Assembly: GCA_019420135.1 (NCBI GenBank)
Contig: JAHZHS010000054.1
Location: 1,363-13,074, forward strand
Origin: Oscillospiraceae bacterium
Lineage (GTDB): Bacteria; Bacillota; Clostridia; Oscillospirales; Ruminococcaceae
Direction of reading: 5' to 3'
DNA: 11,712 nt
Part shown: positions 1 to 6,446 of the stretch, piece by piece
Layout of the letters: each line of letters starts with the position of its first letter
Position numbering within the stretch: position 1 is the stretch's first letter
Made by a program: the position numbers and the translations under genes
Notes under the pieces: model-generated
What the model saw: the letters and a program-made list of their open reading frames with translations, nothing else
What the model was told of the DNA's origin: nothing
The model's database searches: none

Positions 1-787
1 CGCCCTGGTCTTCGGTCAGATGAACGAACCGCCGGGAGCCCGTATGCGCGTGGCTCTCACCGGTCTGACCATGGCCGAGTACTTCCGCGACCGTCAGAAG
101 CAGAACGTGCTGCTCTTCATCGACAATATTTTCCGTTATGTGCAGGCCGGCTCCGAGGTCAGCGCCCTGATGGGCCGCATGCCCTCCGCCGTGGGCTACC
201 AGCCCACCCTGGCCGATGAGGTCGGCGCTCTGCAGGAGCGCATCACCTCCACCAAGGACGGGTCCATCACCTCGGTGCAGGCCGTCTACGTGCCCGCCGA
301 CGACCTGACCGACCCCGCCCCGGCCACCACCTTCAGCCACCTGGACGCCACCACGGTGCTTTCCCGTAAGATCGTGGAGCAGGGCATCTACCCCGCCGTC
401 GATCCTCTGGAATCCACCAGCCGCATCCTGGAGCCCGATCTGGTGGGCCGCCGCCATTACGACATCGCCCGCGGTGCCCAGGAGCTGCTCCAGCGCTACC
501 GCGACCTGCAGGACATCATCGCCATTCTGGGCATGGAGGAACTGTCCGAGGAGGACCGCCGCACCGTCGCCCGCGCGCGCCGGATGCAGCAGTACTTCTC
601 TCAGCCCATGTTCGTGGCCGAGACCTTCACCGGTCTGGAAGGCCGCTATGTCCCGCTGGAAGAGACCCTCAAGGGCTTTGAGGCCCTGCTGGGCGGTGAG
701 CTGGACAAATATCCCGAGTCGGCCTTCTCCATGGTCGGCAACGTTGACGAGGTGCGCGAGAAAGCGCGCGCTCAGGGGGCGATCTGA
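1..787 (+). CDS. atpD: F1Fo ATP synthase subunit beta, 3' part (5' truncated by window edge)
   Basis: This is the C-terminal 261 or so residues of the catalytic beta subunit of F1, which makes ATP from ADP and phosphate on the cytoplasmic face of the membrane. The frame is open to the left edge (first whole codon at base 2), so the P-loop and N-terminal barrel lie outside; intact beta subunits have about 460-470 residues. Visible hallmarks are ALVFGQMNEPPGARMRVALT at the fragment start, the Walker B stretch VLLFIDNIFR, SALMGRMPSAVGYQPTLA, the DPAPATTFSHLDATTVLSR segment and the SRILEPDLVG region. The DELSEED loop is present as MEELSEED. The TGA stop overlaps the atpC ATG by one base (TGATG), so translation is probably coupled. 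Nothing looks broken. Identification is secure. Confidence 0.98.
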   Translation, partial: ALVFGQMNEPPGARMRVALTGLTMAEYFRDRQKQNVLLFIDNIFRYVQAGSEVSALMGRMPSAVGYQPTLADEVGALQERITSTKDGSITSVQAVYVPADDLTDPAPATTFSHLDATTVLSRKIVEQGIYPAVDPLESTSRILEPDLVGRRHYDIARGAQELLQRYRDLQDIIAILGMEELSEEDRRTVARARRMQQYFSQPMFVAETFTGLEGRYVPLEETLKGFEALLGGELDKYPESAFSMVGNVDEVREKARAQGAI

Positions 788-1194
788 TGGAAAAGACCTT
801 CATGCTGGAGATCATCACCCCGGAAAAGCAGTTTTTCACCGGTGAGGTCGAGAGCCTGATCATTCCTGCGGTGGACGGCAGCTACGGCGTTCAGGCCGGG
901 CATGAGCCCATCGTCACCGCCATTGAGCCGGGCGAGGCCCGCTACAAGGTGGACGGCGTGTGGTATACCGCCGTCGTGACCCAGGGCTTTGCCGAGATCA
1001 TGTCCGACTATGCGGTCCTTCTGGTCTCCACGGCCGAGCGTCCCGAGGACATCGACGAGGCCCGTGCCCGCCGTGCCAAGGAGCGCGCTGAGGAGCGCCT
1101 GCGCCAGCACATCAGCAAGCAGCAGTACTTCCGCAGCAAGGCGGCCCTGGCCCGCGCCACCGCCCGCCTGCACGGCAGCAGCCACCGGAAGTAA
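787..1194 (+). CDS. atpC: F1Fo ATP synthase subunit epsilon
   Basis: This 135-residue protein is the epsilon subunit, part of the rotating central stalk. It couples gamma rotation to the Fo ring and can restrain ATP hydrolysis. Residues 1 to about 85 show the typical N-terminal beta-sandwich (MLEIITPEKQFFTGEVESLI, then GVQAGHEPIVTAIEPGEARY and VVTQGFAEI). Residues from about 88 are charged and helical (ERPEDIDEARARRAKERAEERL), matching the C-terminal helical domain. The length is normal for the family. The ATG overlaps the atpD stop by one base and has a purine-rich AGGGGG (774-779) as a likely ribosome site. A terminator hairpin follows about 33 bases after the stop, so this is the last gene of the atp operon. 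Confidence 0.97.
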   Translation: MEKTFMLEIITPEKQFFTGEVESLIIPAVDGSYGVQAGHEPIVTAIEPGEARYKVDGVWYTAVVTQGFAEIMSDYAVLLVSTAERPEDIDEARARRAKERAEERLRQHISKQQYFRSKAALARATARLHGSSHRK

Positions 1195-1227
1195 AGTTCG
1201 CGTATATCTTTTTATCATAGAGGGGTT

Positions 1228-1280
1228 GACGCCCGCCGGGAGCCGGTTTGTCCGGACCACGGCGGGCGTCTTGTATTGTC
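1228..1280 (+). terminator. Rho-independent terminator of the atp operon
   Basis: GACGCCCGCCG (1228-1238) pairs perfectly with CGGCGGGCGTC (1260-1270). An inner CCGG/CCGG pairing (1243-1246 with 1252-1255) tightens the loop. A T-rich but interrupted tail (TTGTATTGTC) follows. The position just after atpC and before an independent promoter fits the end of the ATP synthase transcript. Confidence 0.8.
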
Positions 1281-1297
1281 TCTGCCCCGCCATGGCC

Positions 1298-1326
1298 TTG
1301 ACGGAAAGGGGATTTGAGGGTATACT
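1298..1326 (+). promoter_or_regulatory. Sigma-A promoter of the CorB/CorC-type transporter unit
   Basis: TTGACG (1298-1303) and TATACT (1321-1326) are separated by exactly 17 bases, a near-consensus housekeeping promoter. The expected transcription start is near 1333. The only other TTGACA nearby (1505-1510) has no -10 box at workable spacing. This promoter, which lies upstream of a terminator, is therefore the likely source of the downstream mRNA. Confidence 0.8.
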
Positions 1327-1342
1327 ATGAAATTGTAGTATA
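1321..1342 (+). repeat. Perfect 7-bp inverted repeat over the -10 box and start site (possible operator)
   Basis: TATACTA (1321-1327) is the exact reverse complement of TAGTATA (1336-1342), with 8 bases between them. The left half contains the -10 box and the right half lies just past the expected transcription start. This geometry suits a dimeric repressor, but no regulator gene is in the window and the half-site is partly dictated by the -10 consensus, so function is uncertain. Confidence 0.4.
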
Positions 1343-1378
1343 AGCAGGATCTTCTGCGGAAAGGGAACGGATACCTCT

Positions 1379-1444
1379 ATGGACGCCGACGGCGACGCGG
1401 AACCGAGCCGACCGAATACGCACAACAAAGCAAACCAGGCATAG
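1379..1444 (+). CDS. Putative 21-residue leader peptide, acidic and proline-containing N-terminus
   Basis: This very short ORF starts MDADGDAEPSRP and ends in a basic/polar tail rich in Asn, Lys, Gln and Ala. Four of its first eight residues are acidic, followed by two prolines. Its TAG stop (1442-1444) lies inside the 5' arm of the terminator stem (1439-1453). A ribosome reading to the stop would cover that arm and hinder hairpin formation. The possible ribosome site GGAAAGGGA (1358-1366) is imperfect and sits 12 bases before the ATG, so translation is not assured. It is known that acidic and proline-rich N-termini, such as E. coli MgtL, destabilise ribosomes at low Mg2+. A similar role here is inference, and a chance ORF cannot be excluded. 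Confidence 0.4.
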   Translation: MDADGDAEPSRPNTHNKANQA

Positions 1445-1480
1445 CTCCACCGGATTTCCGGTGCAGGGCTATGCTTTTTT
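1439..1480 (+). terminator. Rho-independent terminator inside the transporter leader
   Basis: GCATAGC (1439-1445) pairs with GCTATGC (1468-1474), and inside it CACCGG (1448-1453) pairs with CCGGTG (1458-1463) around an ATTT loop. Short unpaired bases (TC opposite CAGG) lie between the two helices. Six T residues follow at once (1475-1480). It sits between the promoter and the transporter gene, which is the position of an attenuator. Confidence 0.8.
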
Positions 1481-1543
1481 GTGTTTGTCCCATCCTGCCT
1501 TCCATTGACACCCATGGTTTTATAAAAAAGGAGAGAATCTTTC

Positions 1544-2926
1544 GTGGAAAACCTTCCCTCACAAATTTTTCTGCAGGTGGTCTTCATTCTGCTCAATGCC
1601 TTCTTTGCGGGGTCGGAGATCGCCTTTCTGTCCCTGAACTCGGTGAAGCTGGGCAAGATGGCCGACGACGGCGACAAGACCGCCGCCCGCATGCTGACCC
1701 TGGTGGAAAACCCCAACCGCTTCCTGTCGGCCATCCAGGTGGCCATCACCCTGTCCGGTTTTCTGGGCGCCGCCTTCGGCACCGAGAACTTCTCCGGTTA
1801 CCTGACCGACTTTCTCGTCAGCCTGGAGCTTCCCCTGCCGGCCAACGTCCTCACCGTGGTGTCCATGGTGGTGGTGACCATCGTCATCTCCTTCTTCTCC
1901 ATCGCCTTCGGCGAGATGGTGCCCAAGCGCATCGCCATGCAGCAGCCCTACGGCTGGGCCAAGGCCGCCCTGGGGGTCATGCACGTCATCAGTGTGATCT
2001 TTGCCCCCATGATGGGCCTGCTCAACGTCTCCACCAACGGCACCCTGCGCCTGCTGGGCCTCAAGACCGAGACCGAGGACGACGCCGCCAGCGAGGAGGA
2101 CATCCGCCTCATGGTGGAGAACAGCGGCGAGCAGGGCACCATCGCCCAGGACGAGCAGCAGTGGATCGAGAACGTCTTTGACTTCGGGGATATGGTGGCC
2201 AGCGACGCCATGACTCCCGAGCCCGACGTCACCGCCTTCAGCCTGGAGGAGAGCAGCGACGACATCCTGGAAGCCATCCGCACCACCGGCCTGAGCCGCT
2301 ACCCCGTCTATGAGGAGGACATCAACGACATCCGTGGTATCCTCAACGCCCGGGATTTCCTGCTCAACCTCCAGCGGGAGCAGCCCAAGACGCTGGCGGA
2401 GCTTTTGCGCCCCGCCTACTTTGTGCCGGAAAGCGTCCATGCCGACCAGCTGTTCAAGGACATGCAGTCCCGCAAGCAGCATCTTGCCATTGTGGTGGAT
2501 GAGTACGGCGGCACAGCGGGCGTGGTGACCATCGAGGACCTGCTGGAGCAGATCGTGGGCAACATCTACGACGAGTTCGACCCCGAGGAGCCCCAGCCCA
2601 TCATCGAGGTGAGCCCCGGCGTCTGGCGGGTGGAGGGCAGCCTGCGGGTGGAAGACCTGGCCGAGGCCCTGGACATCGACCTGCCGGAGGACCTGGACTA
2701 CGACACGGTGGGCGGCATGGTCATCAGCTGCCTGAACACCATCCCGGAGGACGGCACCAAGCTGACGGTGGAGACCAACGGCCTGCGCATCCGGGTGGAG
2801 AAGTTCGAGGACCGCAAGGTTTCCTGGGCGCTGGTGGAAAAGCTGCCTCCTGAGGTCAAGGAGGAGGACGGCAAGGACAAGAAGACCCGCCGCGACTCCG
2901 ACGAGGAGAAGAAAGAGGAAAAATAA
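1544..2926 (+). CDS. CorB/CorC (CNNM, MpfA/HlyC-like) divalent-cation transporter, probably Mg2+ efflux
   Basis: A 460-residue membrane protein of the family often labelled hemolysin, which includes the Mg2+ exporters CorB/CorC and MpfA. The GTG start has AAGGAGAG (1528-1535) about 10 bases upstream, and no better start exists. Residues 1-175 are a DUF21/CNNM domain with hydrophobic stretches near 8-30, 58-90, 104-122 and 141-172, and the family motif GEMVPKR (123-129). Residues about 215-345 are a CBS pair, recognisable from AMTPEPDVTAF, SRYPVYEEDINDIRGIL and VVDEYGGTAGVVTIEDLLEQ. Residues about 352-433 are the CorC_HlyC domain (VWRVEGSLRVEDL, DTVGGMV). The last 25 residues are a highly charged Lys/Glu tail. 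CBS pairs in this family bind adenine nucleotides with Mg2+. Export rather than import, and Mg2+ as the substrate, are inferred from the family. Expression probably depends on read-through of the terminator in its leader. Confidence 0.9.
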   Translation: MENLPSQIFLQVVFILLNAFFAGSEIAFLSLNSVKLGKMADDGDKTAARMLTLVENPNRFLSAIQVAITLSGFLGAAFGTENFSGYLTDFLVSLELPLPANVLTVVSMVVVTIVISFFSIAFGEMVPKRIAMQQPYGWAKAALGVMHVISVIFAPMMGLLNVSTNGTLRLLGLKTETEDDAASEEDIRLMVENSGEQGTIAQDEQQWIENVFDFGDMVASDAMTPEPDVTAFSLEESSDDILEAIRTTGLSRYPVYEEDINDIRGILNARDFLLNLQREQPKTLAELLRPAYFVPESVHADQLFKDMQSRKQHLAIVVDEYGGTAGVVTIEDLLEQIVGNIYDEFDPEEPQPIIEVSPGVWRVEGSLRVEDLAEALDIDLPEDLDYDTVGGMVISCLNTIPEDGTKLTVETNGLRIRVEKFEDRKVSWALVEKLPPEVKEEDGKDKKTRRDSDEEKKEEK

Positions 2927-2968
2927 TCATCCCTGTCTCTTTTTTCCCTTTTTTGCCCCGGTTGTGCA

Positions 2969-2997
2969 TTGCGCCGCAATCCGGGATATGCTACAAT
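2969..2997 (+). promoter_or_regulatory. Promoter of the siroheme reductase gene
   Basis: An extended -10, TGC-TACAAT (2989-2997), is placed 17 bases after a weak -35, TTGCGC (2969-2974). The extended TG compensates for the poor -35. The expected start is near 3004, which leaves a 5' leader of about 100 nt before the ATG at 3104. Confidence 0.65.
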
Positions 2998-3003
2998 AAG
3001 ACC

Positions 3004-3103
3004 CGCGTGCGCCGCATCCCGGCGCCGCACGGACAGTTTTTCACGGTGCAGGCCCTCATCGGGCCGTGCCCCCCTGTATCAGACAGAAAGTGAGGCCGTT
3101 TTC
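3004..3103 (+). promoter_or_regulatory. Structured 5' leader of the siroheme reductase mRNA
   Basis: The leader can fold in competing ways. CGTGCG (3006-3011) pairs with CGCACG (3026-3031), with TTTTT at 3037-3041 shortly after. GCACGG (3027-3032) can instead pair with CCGTGC (3064-3069), as can CACGG (3042-3046) with CCGTG (3064-3068). A third hairpin, GGCCC/GGGCC (3051-3055 and 3061-3065), competes for the same bases, and CTGT/ACAG (3074-3077 and 3083-3086) sits just before the ribosome site. No known riboswitch is recognised. A regulatory role is only suggested by the overlapping pairings. Confidence 0.3.
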
Positions 3104-4669
3104 ATGGCTGTACCTGAAAAGATCGATCCCCAATCCTGGAAAGAGGACCTTGCCGCTTTCCGGCAGAAAACCGAAGAATTTTATGCCGGCAACATGGACA
3201 AGATGGCCTACAAGGGCTTTTCCGGCCTGTACGGCAGCTACGCCCAGCGGGGCGGCAAGGCCAGCATGCTGCGCCTGCGCATGACCGCCGGCCGGGTCAC
3301 CCCCGAAAAGCTGGCTTTCACCGCCGACGCCGTGCGCCGCCATCAGGTGAGCCGCATCCACTTCACCACTTGCCAGACCATCCAGCTGCACGACCTGCAG
3401 CCCGATGCCGTCTTTGACATCATGGAGAAGGCCCTGGATGCGGGCATCGTCACCCTGGGCGGCGGCGGAGACTTCCCCCGCAACGTCATGTGCTCTCCCC
3501 TGGCCGGCGTGGAGGAGGGCGAGTATTTCGACGTCCTGCCCTGGGCTGAGGCTGCCGGTGAATATCTCATGCACTTCATCAAGGCGGAGAAGATGCCCCG
3601 CAAGCTGAAGGTCGGCTTCTCCTCCACCGCTTCCAACATCCCCCACGCCACCTACCGCGACCTGGGCTTTGTGGCCCGCGCCGACGGCAAATTCGACGTG
3701 TACAGCGCCGGCGGCCTGGGCAACAATCCCCGCTTCGGCGTCAAGGTGGCCGAGGGCATTGAGCCGGAGAAGATCCTCTACTATATCAAGGCCATGTGGC
3801 TGACCTTCCGGGCCTACGGCAACTACGACAACCGTGCCCGGGCCCGCACCCGCTATATGCAGGACGCCCTGGGCGGCCCCGAGGCCTACGCCGCTGCCTA
3901 CAACGCCAAGCTGCAGGAGGTCTTTGCCTCCGGCGAGGACCTGACCCTCACCGGCGTGGCCTCCGCCCCCCTGACCAAGGCCGGGGACGGCTCCGCTGCC
4001 CCTGAGAGCCCCCGCATCATCGCGCAGAAGCAGCCCGGCCTCTACGCCGTGGCCTGGCACCCGGTGGGCGGCCAGCCTGATCCCCAGGTCTTCTGCCGGG
4101 TAGCCGACGCGGTCTGCGCCATGAACGGCGCCGAGATGCGCCTGGCTCCCGACGAGACCGTCTACCTCATCAACCTCACCGGTTCCGAGGCCGCCCGCCT
4201 GCTGGAGCTCACCGCCGCCGACACCGCCGCCAGCCTGTTTGAGACCTCGGTCAGCTGCATCGGCGCTTCCATCTGCCAGGTGGGCGTCCGGGATTCCCAG
4301 GCCCTGCTGGCCGCCTGCGTGGCCGCCGTGCGGGAGGCCGACCTCCCCGACGGCGCCCTGCCCCAGATCCACATTTCCGGCTGTCCCTCCAGCTGCGGCA
4401 CCCACCAGACCGGCATGATCGGCTTCCGCGGCGCCGCCAAGGTCATCGACCGCCAGCCCCAGTCCGCCTTCACCCTCTATGTGGGCGGTTGCGACCGCCA
4501 GGGCAGCGAGCGCATGGGCCGCGAGCTGGGCGTGGTGCTGGAAAAGGATATCCCCGCCTTCCTGGTGGAGCTGGGCCGCACCGTGGCCGCTTCCGGCAGC
4601 AATTTTGCCGCCTGGTACGCCAAGGACGCCTCCCAGTTTGACCGCATCGCCGTCAAATACCTGGCCTGA
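3104..4669 (+). CDS. Siroheme- and 4Fe-4S-dependent nitrite/sulfite reductase
   Basis: A 521-residue protein of the family that reduces sulfite to sulfide or nitrite to ammonia by six electrons, usually with ferredoxin as donor, in the cytoplasm. The ATG at 3104 is chosen because AAAGTGAGG lies about 8 bases upstream. An in-frame TTG at 2969 overlaps the promoter -35 and is rejected. The cluster ligands are visible: C385 and C391 (CIGASIC, CX5C) and C427 and C431 (CPSSC, CX3C), the spacing of the siroheme/4Fe-4S site. Other family marks are HFTTCQTIQLHDL (an N-terminal ferredoxin-like half domain), GGGGDFPRNVMCSPLAGVE, KLKVGFSSTASNIPHATYRD and RARARTRYM. The length is normal for the single-subunit enzyme. 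No reductase partner, siroheme gene or sulfate or nitrate gene is adjacent, so sulfite and nitrite cannot be told apart here. Confidence 0.88.
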   Translation: MAVPEKIDPQSWKEDLAAFRQKTEEFYAGNMDKMAYKGFSGLYGSYAQRGGKASMLRLRMTAGRVTPEKLAFTADAVRRHQVSRIHFTTCQTIQLHDLQPDAVFDIMEKALDAGIVTLGGGGDFPRNVMCSPLAGVEEGEYFDVLPWAEAAGEYLMHFIKAEKMPRKLKVGFSSTASNIPHATYRDLGFVARADGKFDVYSAGGLGNNPRFGVKVAEGIEPEKILYYIKAMWLTFRAYGNYDNRARARTRYMQDALGGPEAYAAAYNAKLQEVFASGEDLTLTGVASAPLTKAGDGSAAPESPRIIAQKQPGLYAVAWHPVGGQPDPQVFCRVADAVCAMNGAEMRLAPDETVYLINLTGSEAARLLELTAADTAASLFETSVSCIGASICQVGVRDSQALLAACVAAVREADLPDGALPQIHISGCPSSCGTHQTGMIGFRGAAKVIDRQPQSAFTLYVGGCDRQGSERMGRELGVVLEKDIPAFLVELGRTVAASGSNFAAWYAKDASQFDRIAVKYLA

Positions 4670-4711
4670 GCCTTTTCCCATCCCGGGATTTTTCAATTCC
4701 TGAAATACGCC

Positions 4712-4756
4712 AAACGCCCCTGCACCGGGCATTGTCTCCGGTGCGGGGGCGTTTTT
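4712..4756. terminator. Strong, probably bidirectional terminator between convergent genes
   Basis: ACGCCCCTGCACCGG (4714-4728 region) pairs with CCGGTGCGGGGGCGT (4738-4752) over 15 positions with one G-T-type irregularity, followed on the plus strand by TTTTT (4752-4756). On the minus strand the same stem is followed only by TTT, so it should work better for the reductase than for the leftward operon, but it serves both positionally. Confidence 0.85.
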
Positions 4757-4783
4757 GTGTTTCTGTGACCGCCGGTCACCGGG

Positions 4784-5695
4784 TCAGTAATTGGCCTCGA
4801 TGCGGCGGATGGCGTCGTAGAAAAAGTCGTTGGCGGGGGTGGGCATGCCGTGTTTGCGGCCCAGGCGGCGGATGACCCCCGCGAACTCCTCCACCTCGGT
4901 GGGGCGGCGGGCCAGCACATCCTGGCGCATGCTGGGCATGCCGTCGGCGTTGAAGCCCGGCATGTTGGCGTCCAGCCACTTGCTGTCGCAGTCGGGAGGC
5001 AGGGGCACGCCCTCCAGGTTGGCCAGCCGGATGACCTCCTGCATGGCCTGGCGCATTTTGTCCTGGGCAGGCCCCGGGGTGCGCAGACCCTCGTAAGTCA
5101 GGTCAAAGGCGGCGGCGGTCTGGTTGAGGCCCACGTTGATCATCAGCTTGGCCCACTGTTTGGTGAGGATGTCATCACAGGGCTCGCTGCCGATGCCGCA
5201 GGCGGTGAGATAGCGGTCCACCGCCGCCACCCGTTCGGTCATGCGGCCGTCCCGCTCTCCGAACTGGATCTTGCCCGGGCACTTGCAGACCAGTGTCCGC
5301 CCGGTGCGGGTGGCATCCATGCCGATGGCCACGCTCCACAGAACATGGCCGGGGTAGGCGGCGTTGAGGGTGTCCTCGCTGGTGATGCCGTTGAGCACGC
5401 TGAGGATGACGGTATCCGGCCCCACAAAGGGGCGGATGTCCTCCACCGCGCTGTCCAGGGCGGTGGCCTTGACCGCCACCAGAATCAGGTCCACGGGCCG
5501 GCCCTTTTCCGGGGTGGTGTAGTCAAAATGACATTCCCTGCCGTTGAAGAGGGTGGGCTGCTGGCTGTAACGGCGGATGCGGTCCTCCCCCGCAATGACG
5601 GTGAAGCTGCCCGGGGCGGCGTGGGCCTCCATGGGCGCGCCGAAGAGGATGCCCAGAGCCCCCAGGCCGATGAAGGCCGAGGTACGGATTTCCAT
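4784..5695 (-). CDS. panE: Ketopantoate reductase family protein (2-dehydropantoate 2-reductase)
   Basis: A 303-residue NADPH-dependent reductase that would convert 2-dehydropantoate to pantoate in pantothenate/CoA synthesis. The start at 5695 is supported by AAAGGAGG 10 bases upstream; a longer frame from 5743 would overlap the preceding gene. Rossmann motif G10-x-G12-x-x-G15 (FIGLGALGILFG) opens the protein. K76 sits in LVAVKATAL and N102 in VLNGITSEDTL. The catalytic region WAKLMINVGLN supplies K183, N187 and N191 with the same spacing as the E. coli PanE Lys and two Asn. RRPTEVEEF has the conserved Glu (E267). The normal length suggests an active enzyme. It follows the VTC gene by 19 bases on the same strand, so it is probably the last gene of that operon. 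Firmicutes often carry several paralogs, so another 2-keto acid substrate is possible. Confidence 0.82.
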   Translation of the reverse strand: MEIRTSAFIGLGALGILFGAPMEAHAAPGSFTVIAGEDRIRRYSQQPTLFNGRECHFDYTTPEKGRPVDLILVAVKATALDSAVEDIRPFVGPDTVILSVLNGITSEDTLNAAYPGHVLWSVAIGMDATRTGRTLVCKCPGKIQFGERDGRMTERVAAVDRYLTACGIGSEPCDDILTKQWAKLMINVGLNQTAAAFDLTYEGLRTPGPAQDKMRQAMQEVIRLANLEGVPLPPDCDSKWLDANMPGFNADGMPSMRQDVLARRPTEVEEFAGVIRRLGRKHGMPTPANDFFYDAIRRIEANY

Positions 5696-5714
5696 AAAGC
5701 TGCTGCCTCCTTTG

Positions 5715-6446
5715 TCAGTAAAGCATTTCCCGGGCGGCGGCATACTTGCTGATGCTCATGCCCTGCCCGCCGATGGTGGAGAGGGCCTGCCGGATATAGC
5801 CGGGAAGATAGCGGTTGTATTTGACCTCCAGGATCACCGCCTCCCCCGAATGCACCCCCAGCATGGGGACATGGGGGTCAAAGAGGGCGCTGCTCCTGGC
5901 GGCGCGGACATGGCTGTCCAGGGTGATGCGCACCCGCTCCACCGGCATGGTCCAGGCGGTGCGCTCGTAGTCGATGAGGGCAGCCGGGCGCCGGGGAATG
6001 CGGGCGAACCGGGTCCAGGCCCGCCGGGCCGCCGCCGTGTCCTGCCGAAGCAGCACCGAGGCGTCCCCGGCAATCAGGGCTTCCGCCTCCTCCCGGCTCA
6101 GCCAGAGGCCGGTCTTGTGGGAGTAGCTGCCGCTTTTCTCCTTGAGTTCCAGCCGGACGCGGGGGGCATCGGTGTCGTAGAGGCGCAGGCGGACCTTCTG
6201 CCGGTCGCTGACCCCCAGCACCTTGTCCATGTAATCCCCGTTTTCCGGGGTGTCGAAGTAGAGGCTGCGGATGTAGTAGGCCCCGCCGGCGGAGTAGCTG
6301 TCCCGCCGCAGCAGGCCGTCCAGCAGACGCTGGGCGTAGGCCGCCTCCCCGGGGGTGAGGAGAAACTTTTCCTCATGCCGGTCCACGGCCAGGGCCGCCC
6401 CGCCCATGGCACGGAGCGGGGGCGTTTTCCACGGATTCAGTTTCAT
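5715..6446 (-). CDS. VTC-domain (polyphosphate polymerase-like) protein
   Basis: A 243-residue protein of the triphosphate-tunnel VTC family, whose yeast member Vtc4 makes polyphosphate from ATP. Tunnel-type residues are visible in order: R23-x-E25-x-K27 (RHEEKF), YYIRSLYFDTPE (R60, D65), KVRLRLY (K84, R86, R88), LELKEKSG (E100, K102), K111, DYERTAW (R162), RITLD (D177), LEVKY (E207, K209) and the C-terminal SISKY. The charged residues look complete, so catalysis is plausible. There is no membrane segment, so it is cytoplasmic or membrane-associated through partners. The ATG at 6446 overlaps the CotH stop by 4 bases (ATGA), with GGAGGAGGG just upstream. A longer frame reading into the CotH gene is rejected. 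Whether the product is polyphosphate or another phosphorylated compound is not shown by sequence. Confidence 0.85.
   Translation of the reverse strand: MKLNPWKTPPLRAMGGAALAVDRHEEKFLLTPGEAAYAQRLLDGLLRRDSYSAGGAYYIRSLYFDTPENGDYMDKVLGVSDRQKVRLRLYDTDAPRVRLELKEKSGSYSHKTGLWLSREEAEALIAGDASVLLRQDTAAARRAWTRFARIPRRPAALIDYERTAWTMPVERVRITLDSHVRAARSSALFDPHVPMLGVHSGEAVILEVKYNRYLPGYIRQALSTIGGQGMSISKYAAAREMLY

Larger units (their letters stand above)
1333..1480 (+). ncRNA. Transcribed leader with internal terminator (candidate cis-acting attenuator)
   Basis: The segment between the predicted start near 1333 and the terminator T run is about 150 nt. It holds a small hairpin at GCAG/CTGC (1344-1357), a purine-rich GGAAAGGGA (1358-1366), a 21-codon ORF (1379-1444) and the terminator (1439-1480). 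It does not resemble a riboswitch class that I can recognise, including the M-box, yybP-ykoY, fluoride and guanidine classes. The transporter start codon lies 64 bases past the T run, so the RNA must read through to express it. The alternative is an independent small RNA. The read-through role is inferred from the layout only. Confidence 0.45.

Noticed and set aside
1333..1480. Known Mg2+ or Mn2+ riboswitch (M-box or yybP-ykoY) upstream of the transporter
   Set aside because: The conserved core sequences of these classes that I can recall are not present; a covariance-model search would settle it.
1505..1526. TTGACA followed by TATAAA just before the transporter gene, as a second promoter
   Set aside because: The two boxes are only 10 bases apart, and at 17 bases spacing the sequence is the AAGGAG ribosome site rather than a -10.
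2911..2955. A/T hairpin (GGAAAAA with TTTTTCC) across the transporter stop codon, as a terminator
   Set aside because: The stem is almost all A-T with a mismatch and a 17-base loop, and may be only the Lys/Glu codon run facing a pyrimidine tract; too weak to call.
2969..3103. 45-residue N-terminal extension of the siroheme reductase from a TTG
   Set aside because: It would overlap the promoter, has no ribosome site and no resemblance to the family; the ATG at 3104 has a good site.
3056..4732. Long antisense ORF (over 500 codons) opposite the siroheme reductase
   Set aside because: GC-rich codon third positions create long stop-free antisense frames; the Gly/Ala/His-rich translation has no motifs, while the sense frame has complete cofactor ligands.
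4765..4779. GTGACC-GCC-GGTCAC hairpin just after the panE stop
   Set aside because: Only 6 bp with a 3-base loop and no T run on either strand; probably incidental beside the strong terminator at 4712-4756.
5696..5743. 16-residue upstream extension of the ketopantoate reductase
   Set aside because: It would overlap the VTC gene end and displace the GGAGG site; the Rossmann motif begins correctly from the start at 5695.
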